A stretch of DNA of 64,000 nucleotides from Anaeromassilibacillus sp001305115 (GTDB lineage: Bacteria; Bacillota; Clostridia; Oscillospirales; Acutalibacteraceae). The notes beneath the pieces were generated by a model, which worked only from the letters and a program-made list of their open reading frames with translations, did no database searches and was not told the DNA's origin. Shown here piece by piece: positions 50,893 through 60,000 of this stretch (position 1 is the stretch's first letter; each line of letters begins with the position of its first letter). The stretch covers positions 3,100,001-3,164,000 of the forward strand of contig AP031437.1 of NCBI GenBank assembly GCA_042854365.1. Reading direction: 5' to 3'. Made by a program: the position numbers and the translations under genes.

Positions 50893-52716
50893 ATGTTGGA
50901 AAACCTGTTTGTCCAAACCCTCAGTGTATCCGTACAGGCGACTTTGCTGTTATTACCGCTCTTTTTCGCCGATAGATGGCTCACAAGGGCATTTCCCTCC
51001 CAGGCAAGATGCTTTTTATGGCTGGTGTTTAGTGTCCGGTTATTGATTCCGATGACCTTTGCATTTCCTCTTTCAGCGGGAAATGCAGCTATGCAGGGTT
51101 CGGCCGGAACCATTTCTTCCGCCGGTTCTCAGGCCGTCTGCCAGCAGCCGGACGTTCTTTCGCAGGCCTTTCCCGCCAGTCCCGTTCCTACATTTGACGC
51201 CCCCATGGAACCGTTCTATGAACACCTTCCTCTCCTGGAAGGTCTCGCACTGGTTTGGGTCATGGGGAGTATTTGCTTTTTGTTGGCTCATATAGGGTTT
51301 TATCTTTTTCATATCCGATTCCTGAAGAAAAGCGGAGAATCCGGCTTAAGCCGGGAACAATCGATTCTTTTGGAACAGGTGCGGAATGACATGTATATCC
51401 GGCGGGATATCCCCGTAAGAATCAGCAGCCATGCGGAGGGGCCTATGATCCTGGGCCTATTTCGTCCCGTGCTGATTTTGCCACAGATGGAGCTGTCGCA
51501 ACAACAGTTGGCATTTATTTTCCGACACGAACTCGCCCATTACAAACGGCGCGACCTCTGGATCAAGTGGATGTTTCTGCTGGTGCAGAGCGTCCACTGG
51601 TTTAACCCCTTGGTACATATTTTGGCGAAGAAGGCAAATTTGGATTTGGAAAATGCCTGCGACGATACCGTCCTAAAGGGGAAAAGCCGCCTCTACCGGA
51701 AGGAATACGGGACGGTCCTACTGGAAGTCCTGACGGAACAGTCCCACAGAGTTCCCCTCTCTACCGGTTTTTCGGGAAAGAAAAAGGAAATGGTCCAGCG
51801 GTTCCAAAATATTGTCCATCCATCGCCAAAGCGAAATGGACATGTCCTGATCGGTTGTATCGCAGTGGCTTTGGTATTGCTTACCAGTTCCCTGAACCCG
51901 GCGTCTGCTCAGGCGTTGAATCCTTCGGTTCTTTCCCAGTTAAAGGCAACCCATACAACCCCGGAAGAACAGGCCGCAACCAAGGCGCTTCTGGCACAGT
52001 GCCTGGAAGGGTCAATGTTCGAAAACTACCAGCCCTTCCGCGATTTGCCGTTGACCGATGAAAATTACCAGAGGTGCGAGCAGGCGGAAGAATCGTACCG
52101 AAGCCTCTTAGAAAAAGTCTCCCCTACAATGCAAACGCGCGAATATACAAACAATCCGTTCTTTCTCGCGGTCGACAGTAAAAAGAAAGGGGAAATTACA
52201 TCCGGGCTCTTTTGCTGTCAAGCCGATAACCAGGTAGATCAAGGGCAGATAACGCTTATCGAATTAGAATTCTCCGATCCGTTTCATCCAGAAGTTTTTG
52301 AGATCGGTACAGCCTTTGCTTGTCAGGGAGAACAACTGAATCAAAGATATTTTCAGCGGCAATCCGAAAAGCGGCATATACAAACAATTGCAGAGCAATT
52401 TCAGATTGATTTGTCGCAATATGAAGAAGCTTTTTCTACGGTCTATCCTTCCGTCATTCAAAACCAAGCGTATCTTTTAGGGGGTTCTATAAAAAAGCAG
52501 TTGGCACAAATGGGCCGTTATTCCTTTGAGAAGTTTTCTCTTAATCATACTTGGGCTTATATAAAAAAAGACCATACGGAAGGAGTTCTGTTCAACCAAG
52601 ATGGAAATGGGATATATGCACACTTTTTTAGAATGGAGGCGTATACGGACAGAAGCAAAATAAGTGGAGAGGAAAATTGGTATCCAATTATCGAAAACAG
52701 ATGTATTCCCCAGTAG
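50893..52716 (+). CDS. BlaR1-like M56 membrane metalloprotease, cassette 2
   Basis: 607 residues, with the same layout as the first copy: N-terminal membrane helices, HELAHYKRRDLW zinc motif, LENACDDTVL, and a non-PBP extracellular C-terminal region. The first 400 residues or so are almost identical to cassette 1, but from the segment after DENYQR the sequences fall to perhaps 40 percent identity (EYTNNPFFLAVDSKKKGE... against EYTSNPYFLLVDIQSLMS...). This fits a conserved protease with a diversified sensor. Ligand unknown. Confidence 0.9.
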   Translation: MLENLFVQTLSVSVQATLLLLPLFFADRWLTRAFPSQARCFLWLVFSVRLLIPMTFAFPLSAGNAAMQGSAGTISSAGSQAVCQQPDVLSQAFPASPVPTFDAPMEPFYEHLPLLEGLALVWVMGSICFLLAHIGFYLFHIRFLKKSGESGLSREQSILLEQVRNDMYIRRDIPVRISSHAEGPMILGLFRPVLILPQMELSQQQLAFIFRHELAHYKRRDLWIKWMFLLVQSVHWFNPLVHILAKKANLDLENACDDTVLKGKSRLYRKEYGTVLLEVLTEQSHRVPLSTGFSGKKKEMVQRFQNIVHPSPKRNGHVLIGCIAVALVLLTSSLNPASAQALNPSVLSQLKATHTTPEEQAATKALLAQCLEGSMFENYQPFRDLPLTDENYQRCEQAEESYRSLLEKVSPTMQTREYTNNPFFLAVDSKKKGEITSGLFCCQADNQVDQGQITLIELEFSDPFHPEVFEIGTAFACQGEQLNQRYFQRQSEKRHIQTIAEQFQIDLSQYEEAFSTVYPSVIQNQAYLLGGSIKKQLAQMGRYSFEKFSLNHTWAYIKKDHTEGVLFNQDGNGIYAHFFRMEAYTDRSKISGEENWYPIIENRCIPQ

Positions 52717-52765
52717 TTCCGGATACCACTGCCATTATAAATGACCGTACAGAAAGGACGAAAAA

Positions 52766-53274
52766 ATGAAAAAAGGGTTATTTCATTCATGTTTGCGATG
52801 GTTTCCTTATGTATCTTTTCAACAGCAGGTTTCGCGTATAATGTAGATGCATGGGCAGGGATTACCGGAGGAAAAAATGCGATCACCTGTAGCGCTCATG
52901 CCAGTACAAATTGTTCAAAATCAGATTTAGAAGGGAGTTCTTACGAAGGATATATCGAGGAAGATGGCAGAGAATTCTACCAAATGGCAGGAGGCGATCA
53001 AGTAAGCTACGATACAGATTGGGATGTCAAAAATCCAAGCGGCCTGTATTATGAGATACATATATGGGGTAGTTTTTCCTATAAACATGGGATTGCCAGC
53101 GATCCATTTGACGAGATAGGAACAAAAAGTTTTATTTCTGCAAAGGACGGCGAATCACCAGGCGCCAAGCTGGAAATTGGTTTTAAAGACGCGCTTGCTA
53201 AAGCTTTCCAAATCCCCGTAAACGAATATACCCATATCAGTTGTTATAGCGAGGACTATACGACATTCCAATAA
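52766..53274 (+). CDS. secreted protein of unknown function with 5' frameshift in an A-run
   Basis: The well-placed ATG at 52766 (GAAAGGACG upstream) is one base out of frame with the long open frame. Adding one A to the six-A run after ATGA would give MKKRVISFMFAMVSLCIFST, a normal signal peptide followed by AGFAYNVDAWAG and about 145 soluble residues (YIEEDGREFYQMAGGDQVSYDTDWD..., IHIWGSFSYKHGI...). The in-frame ATG at 52741 has no ribosome site. Either a phase-variable start, a mutation or a sequencing error. No family recognised. It follows the second BlaR1-like gene. Confidence 0.55.
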
Positions 53275-53490
53275 AAAAATGTATCGGAACAAATTGGTAG
53301 AGCTGTTGGAGACACCAAGCCCGTGTACTTGATGCGTAAGGATGGACGGACACTGTTGGTACTAAAACAGGATGGTCAAGGCGTCAACTATCAATTCACA
53401 TTCTCCGTCCAGGACGGAACGTATAAACTGGAAAATGTGGAACAGAAACAGGGTGAGCGCATCGACGGTAAGGACTTTTTGACGGCATAA
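53275..53490 (+). pseudogene. coding remnant without a start
   Basis: Directly after, and in frame with, the preceding stop codon, 71 codons read NVSEQIGRAVGDTKPVYLMRK...GVNYQFTFSVQDGTYKLENVEQ, ending at TAA 53488. The composition is protein-like, but there is no start or ribosome site except a possible internal ATG at 53330. It may be the tail of a lost gene. The family is not recognised. Confidence 0.5.
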
Positions 53491-53522
53491 CTGCCTGTGC
53501 TAAATTTGTACAGTGGTATTCA

Positions 53523-53554
53523 GATACCCCCGGCGGGCAAACGCCGGGGGTATC
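53523..53554 (+). terminator. terminator-like hairpin
   Basis: Perfect 13-bp stem GATACCCCCGGCG/CGCCGGGGGTATC with a 6-base loop, ending the BlaI/BlaR1 region. Only two Ts follow. Confidence 0.7.
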
Positions 53555-53600
53555 TTCGCTATACAGAAAAATATCCCTCTTTACAAAATTGTAGTTTTTC

Positions 53601-53650
53601 TTGACAAAGCCATCCGCAATATATATTATTGTACTAACATATTAGTACAA
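53601..53650 (+). promoter_or_regulatory. promoter and palindromic operator of the ABC export operon
   Basis: TTGACA-17-TATTAT (53601-53629), then a perfect dyad TTGTACTAA-CATA-TTAGTACAA (53629-53650) over the start site. TAGTAC half-sites like these are reminiscent of YtrA-type GntR repressors of ABC operons, but no GntR gene is encoded in the window. Confidence 0.75.
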
Positions 53651-53655
53651 AGGGA

Positions 53656-54141
53656 GTGGGGATCATAGGGAGTAGTTATGTAGCAGAAGCGGCGGCAATC
53701 AACGCTCTGATGGGATTCATTGTTGTGATCATACTCGTCAGTCTTTTAGGGATTGCGGCACAGGTCCTTCTGGGGCTGGCGACGTATAACGACGCAAAAG
53801 CCCGCGGCAACAGTGACCCGGCAATGTGGGGCCTGCTGGTGGGCATCCTCGGATGGATTCCCGGGATCGTCTATCTGTGTGTGCGCAATCATCGGGCAAA
53901 TCGCCTGATGGCCTGCCCACAGTGTGGATTCGCCCACCGGGTGGCGGAGCCCTTCTGTCCGCAGTGCCATGTACAAAATCCGTACAGCGCGCCGTTTCAA
54001 AACCCTCTTGCCGCACAACAGGCACATCGCGCAAAGCTTTTGCTGATTTGGGGAATTGTGGCCTATGTTGCGGTGATTCTTCTGGCGATTATCTCCGTGT
54101 TTTGGCTGACTGCATCATTGATTGGCGTAGCGATGTATTGA
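53656..54141 (+). CDS. membrane protein with a small zinc ribbon
   Basis: About 161 residues if read from GTG 53656. An N-terminal pair of helices (ALMGFIVVIILVSLLGIAAQVLLGLATYNDAKARG, AMWGLLVGILGWIPGIVYLCVR) is followed by a zinc-ribbon-like CPQCGFAHRVAEPFCPQC and a C-terminal helix (LLLIWGIVAYVAVILLAIISVFWLTASLIG). The start is uncertain: AAAGGGAG lies too close to the GTG, and ATG 53707 lacks a ribosome site. First gene of the operon with the ABC transporter. No family named with confidence. Confidence 0.65.
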   Translation: MGIIGSSYVAEAAAINALMGFIVVIILVSLLGIAAQVLLGLATYNDAKARGNSDPAMWGLLVGILGWIPGIVYLCVRNHRANRLMACPQCGFAHRVAEPFCPQCHVQNPYSAPFQNPLAAQQAHRAKLLLIWGIVAYVAVILLAIISVFWLTASLIGVAMY

Positions 54142-54222
54142 CGGCTTCTGAGGAAAAAGAGAAGAAAGCGCGGGGAACAATTCCCCGAAAAGGAAAGGCC
54201 CTTTGAAGTGGGAGGATAGAAT

Positions 54223-54939
54223 ATGTTACAGGTAACCAACCTGACAAAAATTTACAATCATCTGGTGGCAAACGATCATCTGAACTTCACGGTGAATCCC
54301 GGGGAGATTGCCGTGTTGTTGGGCCCCAATGGGGCGGGAAAATCCACTGCAATCAAATGTATTGCAGGCCTTTTGCGTTTCCAGGGAAATATATCGATCT
54401 GCGGCCATCCAAATAAAAGTGTGGAGGCCAAGCGCAATTTCGGCTATATTCCCGAGTTGCCAGCGCTGTTCGAGGCGCTGACTGTGCGGGAACACCTAGA
54501 ATTTGTCGCGCGGGCATACAAAGTAGATGGTTGGGAAAAGAAGGCCGATGCGCTGTTGCAACGCATGGAGTTGGACGACAAACAAAAGAAACTGGGCGGA
54601 GAACTGAGCAAGGGAATGCAGCAAAAGGTGAGTATCTGCTGTGCCCTTCTGTCTGAGCCAAAAGTCATTATGCTGGACGAACCGTTGGTGGGTCTGGACC
54701 CCCATGCGATCAAGGAGCTCAAGCAGATGCTTCTGGAGCTTCGGCAGCGCGGCTGTTCCATTCTGGTGAGTACCCATATGTTGGACAGCGTAGAAGAGCT
54801 TTGGGACAAAGCGCTCATCATGGTGAAAGGCCGGATTGCCGCTGTGCGCACCCGCTCGGAAATTGAGGCAAACGGCGAGGACTTGGAGCAGCTTTTCTTC
54901 GCAATCACCGAAGGCACTCCGGATGGAGGGACGGCATGA
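54223..54939 (+). CDS. ABC transporter ATP-binding protein
   Basis: 238 residues. Walker A GPNGAGKSTAIKCIAG, Q-loop region GYIPELPALFEALTVREHL, signature LSKGMQQKVSICCALL, Walker B VIMLDEPLVGLDP and the switch His in VSTHML. Typical of ATPases of ABC-2-like exporters. ATG start with GGGAGGA. Its stop overlaps the start of the membrane subunit, indicating a two-component exporter. Confidence 0.95.
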   Translation: MLQVTNLTKIYNHLVANDHLNFTVNPGEIAVLLGPNGAGKSTAIKCIAGLLRFQGNISICGHPNKSVEAKRNFGYIPELPALFEALTVREHLEFVARAYKVDGWEKKADALLQRMELDDKQKKLGGELSKGMQQKVSICCALLSEPKVIMLDEPLVGLDPHAIKELKQMLLELRQRGCSILVSTHMLDSVEELWDKALIMVKGRIAAVRTRSEIEANGEDLEQLFFAITEGTPDGGTA

Positions 54940-56567
54940 GCGCAATTTTTTATATGCTCCGCAAGGAGTGGAAAAACCGATTCCTGGCGCTATTCCGTCA
55001 TCCCGGGAAACTGGTGGTATATATCCTGCTGGTGCTTTTGCTGGTCAATTCGGTCGTATCGGTCGCTTTGACCCCGCAGGCTGATCTGAGCGGGTTCGTA
55101 GACCTGCGCATTTTACACGGCATCTATTTTGGTATTTTGCTGTTAATTACAGTCCCCATTCTGTTAAGCGCGTTGCAAAAGGGTACGACCTTTTTTGGGA
55201 TGAGCGATGTAAACCTATTGTTTGTGTCCCCCATCTCTCCCAAGAAGATCTTAGCATATGGCCTGATGAAACAAATGGGCCGGACGCTGTTGATGGTGTT
55301 CTTCTTCCTCTTTTATGGCGCGATGATGGCAGAAACATTCGGTATTGTTTGGACAGACACCCTCGCGTTGGTACTAGGGGCGGCTGTAGCGCTTTTTTCG
55401 GTACAGGTCCTGTCGCTGTTGCTCTATAACTTTACAAATGGCAGCCCTTTACGGGTCCGGACTGCCAAAGTGGTTCTCTATGTATATATCGCCGCAATTG
55501 CAGGGATTATTCTGTTGGAATTTACCGAAGGTGGTTCCAACACCGAGGCGCTATTGGCGGCGATCTCCTCCCCAAAGTTGGAATATCTTCCTCTGCTCGG
55601 TTGGATTAAGGGCGCATGCTTCGCGTTCATTGCCGGGAACGCTGCGCAAGCTGGGCTATTTTCTATCCTGACGATATTGGCCGTCGCGGTTTGTGTATTG
55701 GTATTTGTCCGTGGAAATGTGGACTACTACGAAGATGTGTTACAGTCCACTGAGACAGCGCAGGAACAGCGCGACGCCTTAAAAAAAGCAGCGGACGGCG
55801 GGATGCTAACCACCAACAATGGAAAAAAGCGGCGGTATAAGGTGCGCAAAACAGGCCTTGGACATGGTTGGGGCGCAAATACTTTTTTCTACAAACACAT
55901 GTGTGAGGCGCGGCGCAAGAGCCGTATTCCCTTTGTGGATTCTTCTACCGTTCTTCTTGTAGTCGTCAACTTGGGATTGGCCTTTTTTCTTTCGCATATT
56001 TGGAACGAAGATGGAGCCCCCATGCCCCCTGGATTGATGATGGTGATCGGTGCAGTTTTTAGCTGTTATATTTTGTTCTTTTTGAATGCGACTGGTGCAT
56101 GGATGCAGGAATTGTTAAAACCGTACATCTACCTTTCCCCAGCGAGCAGTTTCGCCAAGCTGGTGTGGTCGGCGATGTCCACCATATTAAAACCAGTGAT
56201 TGATGGTGTGATTGTTTTTACGGTATTAGGCATCTATATGCATGCCAATCCACTGACGGCCATTCTGTGCATGTTGATCTATGCTAGCATGGGAGTCTTG
56301 TACATTGCGGGGAGTATTCTTTCGGATCGTATTCTCGGTACTATCGCCAATAAGGGCCTCATTATGATGCTATATATGGTAGTCCTGTTATTGATGGTTC
56401 TGCCAGGCGTGGGGATCTCTTTTGTCCTATTGCTCACAATGGGGGATTTCCTTCCTGCCATAGTGATCGGCCTTCCGGTGGTCATTTGGAATTTGGCTAT
56501 TTCGACCGGCGTATTTGCTCTATGCCGGAATACATTGGATAATGTTGAGTTGACGAATTCCTTATAA
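54936..56567 (+). CDS. putative ABC exporter membrane subunit
   Basis: 543 residues with about ten to twelve membrane helices in two halves joined by a cytoplasmic segment (NVDYYEDVLQSTETAQEQRDALKKAADGG...KKRRYKVRKTGLGHGWGANTFFYKHM). This layout fits the putative ABC exporter family found beside such ATPases in Clostridia. DVNLLFVSPISPKKILAYGLMKQMGRT is the usual conserved N-terminal loop. Its substrate is unknown; such systems are often linked to peptide antibiotic defence or cell-envelope export. Confidence 0.85.
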   Translation: MSAIFYMLRKEWKNRFLALFRHPGKLVVYILLVLLLVNSVVSVALTPQADLSGFVDLRILHGIYFGILLLITVPILLSALQKGTTFFGMSDVNLLFVSPISPKKILAYGLMKQMGRTLLMVFFFLFYGAMMAETFGIVWTDTLALVLGAAVALFSVQVLSLLLYNFTNGSPLRVRTAKVVLYVYIAAIAGIILLEFTEGGSNTEALLAAISSPKLEYLPLLGWIKGACFAFIAGNAAQAGLFSILTILAVAVCVLVFVRGNVDYYEDVLQSTETAQEQRDALKKAADGGMLTTNNGKKRRYKVRKTGLGHGWGANTFFYKHMCEARRKSRIPFVDSSTVLLVVVNLGLAFFLSHIWNEDGAPMPPGLMMVIGAVFSCYILFFLNATGAWMQELLKPYIYLSPASSFAKLVWSAMSTILKPVIDGVIVFTVLGIYMHANPLTAILCMLIYASMGVLYIAGSILSDRILGTIANKGLIMMLYMVVLLLMVLPGVGISFVLLLTMGDFLPAIVIGLPVVIWNLAISTGVFALCRNTLDNVELTNSL

Positions 56568-56741
56568 TTCTCAGGCACGGGCACACAGTGCCTTTCGCGC
56601 CTACCGCGTTCCCTACGAAAGCAGACTGCAAAGAGTTTGCTCTCCGCTCCACAGGGGAAGTCCTACAGGAGCAAGCAGAAGCCTTCACAGTGGCCGGCAT
56701 CACTAACTTGCCATAGCGTAAAATAGATGAATCAAACATAG

Positions 56742-56779
56742 AAGGACCTAATCCTGGGAATCCCCAGGATTAGGTCCTT
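56742..56779. terminator. bidirectional terminator
   Basis: Perfect 17-bp stem AAGGACCTAATCCTGGG/CCCAGGATTAGGTCCTT with a 4-base loop, followed by TGTTT on the plus strand and TTCTATGTTTG on the minus strand. It lies between the convergent exporter and GH63 genes. Confidence 0.9.
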
Positions 56780-56828
56780 TGTTTATCAGGAAGAAACCTT
56801 CCCTCTTATTCCGGCGTCCAGTCCATGA

Positions 56829-56897
56829 TTACACAATCGTCACTGCACAATGCTTTACTGGAACATTGCCCGGCGGCATTATGCCGGTACTCGTGCT
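56829..56897 (-). pseudogene. remnant of a third shared C-terminal domain
   Basis: On the minus strand 22 codons read STSTGIMPPGNVPVKHCAVTIV then stop. This matches the last residues of the GH63 protein (QSTGVYTTLPGQNAVKHCTVAIG) and of the PL8 protein (ESAGVYTQMPNETPQRQCVVTIV). Upstream the frame is broken by stops, so it is the tail end of a decayed or partially duplicated gene. Confidence 0.7.
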
Positions 56898-57010
56898 TCA
56901 AACCGATGGACGCACAGCGCGTTTTTCGTACCTACAGTGTTTCCTGCGCAGGCTCTCTGATCAACTGTTACTTGATCGGATGACTTATGTTCCTTACAAG
57001 TGTCCAGTAT

Positions 57011-60000
57011 TTAACCAATGGCCACTGTGCAGTGTTTCACTGCGTTCTGCCCCGGCAGGGTCGTGTAAACGCCCGTGCTCTGGCCCGGGGTGCCGGTTGC
57101 ATAGACTCTGTAGTAGTAATCGTTTCCAACCTTCGCTACAAACTGCGTCTTGAGAACGCTGCCGTTGCCCACTGTAAAGCTCGGCGTCTGGTTGTTTCCA
57201 TTTACCACCGTCATCTTGAAGCAATAGGCCTGCCCGCGTTTCAGGGTAAAGTTCACCGTCGTATCGCTGCGGACATAGGCGCCAACTGCCGCTACATTCT
57301 GACCTGCGGATACCACACCGCTGGCCCCATAGGCGTTGCTCCCGTTTGCAGAAGAACTGCCAGAACTGCTGCCCTTGGACGGCTTATTGGTATCAACCTT
57401 CACCAGGTTGTTCTGTGCCTCGCGTGCCTGCGCCACAGCTGCATCGATCTTCTTCTGGCCTTCCTCCGCGTCCAGGCTGTCATCCGCCATCAATGCGTTC
57501 AAAACCTCTTTGACCTCTGCTACTGCTGCATAGCTTGCCGCTGTATATTCCGACGGATCGAGCGCATTGATTTCCTTCAGCAACTCTTCCAGTTCCGTCT
57601 TGTCCGCCTTCTTGCGCAGGGCCGACATCGCCTGCAACAGATCCTTCGCGGCCTGGTCCACTTCTGCCTGTGGGGAATTCTTGTCCAGCTTCTTGGCAGC
57701 TTCCAATGCCTCCAGGAACGCTTCCTGTCCGTCCGGCAGGTATTTGCCCGCTTCGATGTCCGTTTTGATTTTCTCCGCCTTTTCAATGGCGGTATTCAAA
57801 TTGCTGACGTCCGATGCGCGAATCAGTTGCTTGGACGCAGCTGTCAGGTCTTCATATGCCTTTGTGATGTCACCCTCCAACGGTTCCGGGTCTTCGACCA
57901 CTTCTTTTGCCTGCTCCATCGCTTTTTCAAACAAGGTCCAGCTGCTGCTTGTGAAGTCATCCTCCACAAGGGCGCTCAGGATATTGTACAGCTCTTCCAG
58001 GGCGCTCTTATCGCCCGGCTGGAAGTTCAGATAATGCAGTACGTTCAGCAGGTCGCTCCAAGCCTGGTCAATCTCCGTCTGCGTCGCCGCTGTATTGTTC
58101 AGCACATCCTCCGCTGCGTCATATGCCTCCAGGAAGGCCTCTTTCGCCTCGGTCACCAGCGAATCCACCGTCCCATCATCCACGTAGGGCTTTGCATACT
58201 GATAGGTTTGCTCCAGAATCCGCTTGTCCGTCACCTCGAACACGAAGTCCAAGTCGACGCCTTCGCCCGTCATCTCTACTGTGTAGGTGTACGAATCGCC
58301 GCTGATGAGTTCCTCCTGGCCGTTGACCGCCACCGAGCGGAAGTTCTTGCCCGCCACGCGCGGTTCAAAGGTCAATTCTACGCTCGTTCCCTCTGCCACG
58401 TCTTCCAGCGTAAACTCGCCCGTCAGGTCTGCGATCTTCTGCGGTTCGCCGTCCACCTTCAACGTTACGTCCTTGTTGTTGTATCCCACCGTCAGGTTCT
58501 GTTCTTCCGACCCTGGAATCGGCAGGGCGTCCTGCGAGGTGGTCTCGTTGCCGGCCAGTGTATCTTCGAACAACAGATAGAATGCCGCCGCGGACCAGCT
58601 GAAGTTCTTAGTGTGCAGGCCTTCTCCGGTCTCGGGGTTGTAGTTTTCGCGGATGGGTCCGTCGCCCAGCAGTCCTTCCGTATTGTCGAACAGGAGGTAG
58701 GCCGCTTCCCTGGCTTCCTCATTGTAACCGTAGTTCTGCAATGCCTCTACCGCGTAGAGCGCCTGATCCAGCCAGACCGGGCCTCTCCAATAAGTGCTCG
58801 GGCTGTACTTGTCGTTGTCTGCTGAAGCGGTCGGGAACGGAACCGGGCGGTAGAATTTGTCCTCGTCCAGCATGTTCTCGGCAACGCGCGCAGCCTGTTC
58901 CGGCGTGGCGAGCTTTGCCCACAGCGGGAGCCAACCCTCTGTGCCCTTGCCGCGGTTGACCAGCAGCTTCTTTTCACTGCCGTCTTCGTTGGTCTGGAGA
59001 TCGTAGTAGAAGCCGGTTTCCTCATCGTACATATTCGTGTTGATATAATCGCGGACATATTCCGCTTCTTTTTCGTACTTGGCAACGTCTTCGTCGTAGC
59101 CAAGTTCCTCTGCCATGGACATCAGGAACGCTTTCTCTGCGTAGAGATAGGAGTTCAGGTCCACGGATTCCTGGTTGATACTATAGCCGACGATCTCGTT
59201 GTCAGAATTGCGCACCGGGAAGACATGCACGCCGATGTCATCCGGGCCGTTCCCCTCTTTGTCAAAACGAGTCGCATTGTCCATGCCGCTTTCCCAAGCA
59301 GCAGCTTCAATCACTGCATCCTCGTCAAAAAGCGGCTCGCCGTTTTTGTCCAGCTGGATATTTCCTTCATTGTCGTATAAGTAATGGGAATCATGGACCA
59401 TGGCGCCATATTCTGCAATCCCATTGTGGTCCACATCGCGGTTGGTGTACCACCAATTGTGATACGCGACTAGCTTCGGATACATCTCTTCCAGGAAGCT
59501 GACGTCGCCCGTCTGCCGGTAGACGTTGTAGACTGCCCAGGCAGCCAACGCTGGCTTTGAATTGCGCTCGTTCCAGTTTCCGCTGTCGCCGCCGCGTTCC
59601 GGCCCAAGGTTGTAGAAGATGCAGTCGACGATGGTGCCCACATCCTGCGGACGGACCGGGTCGTCTGCGGTAATCTGATAATCGAAGTGCGCGCGGATAT
59701 TATCCTCTGCGGCCTCGGGATTAAAGCGGGCCATGCCGGTCGCCTGTTTCCAGGAATCCCATCCCCACAGGCCGATGAACCACTGGTAGGATTTGGACGG
59801 GACAATGCCGCCGTGCTGCAGGGCGCCCGCTGCGCTGATCCAGTTGGTCATCAAGGTTTCGACGGCTTTTACAGCCGCGTTTTTATACGCCTGATCTACG
59901 TCTGCGTTGTCGATGGTTTCGACATAGCCCTCCCAACGCTCGCTGTTTTCTACAAAATAGCCGTCGCCGCCAACCAGCATATCGGTGGACTTGTCTGCTT

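Larger units (their letters stand above)
56568..57010. other. spacer between convergent genes
   Basis: About 440 bases. It holds the shared terminator at 56742-56779 and a 69-base remnant of the C-terminal domain found in the GH63 and PL8 proteins; nothing else is seen. Confidence 0.5.

Noticed and set aside
56987..58825. Long plus-strand open frame opposite the GH63 gene
   Set aside because: Cys/Leu/Arg-rich, no ribosome site, antisense to the well-supported GH63/FIVAR protein.
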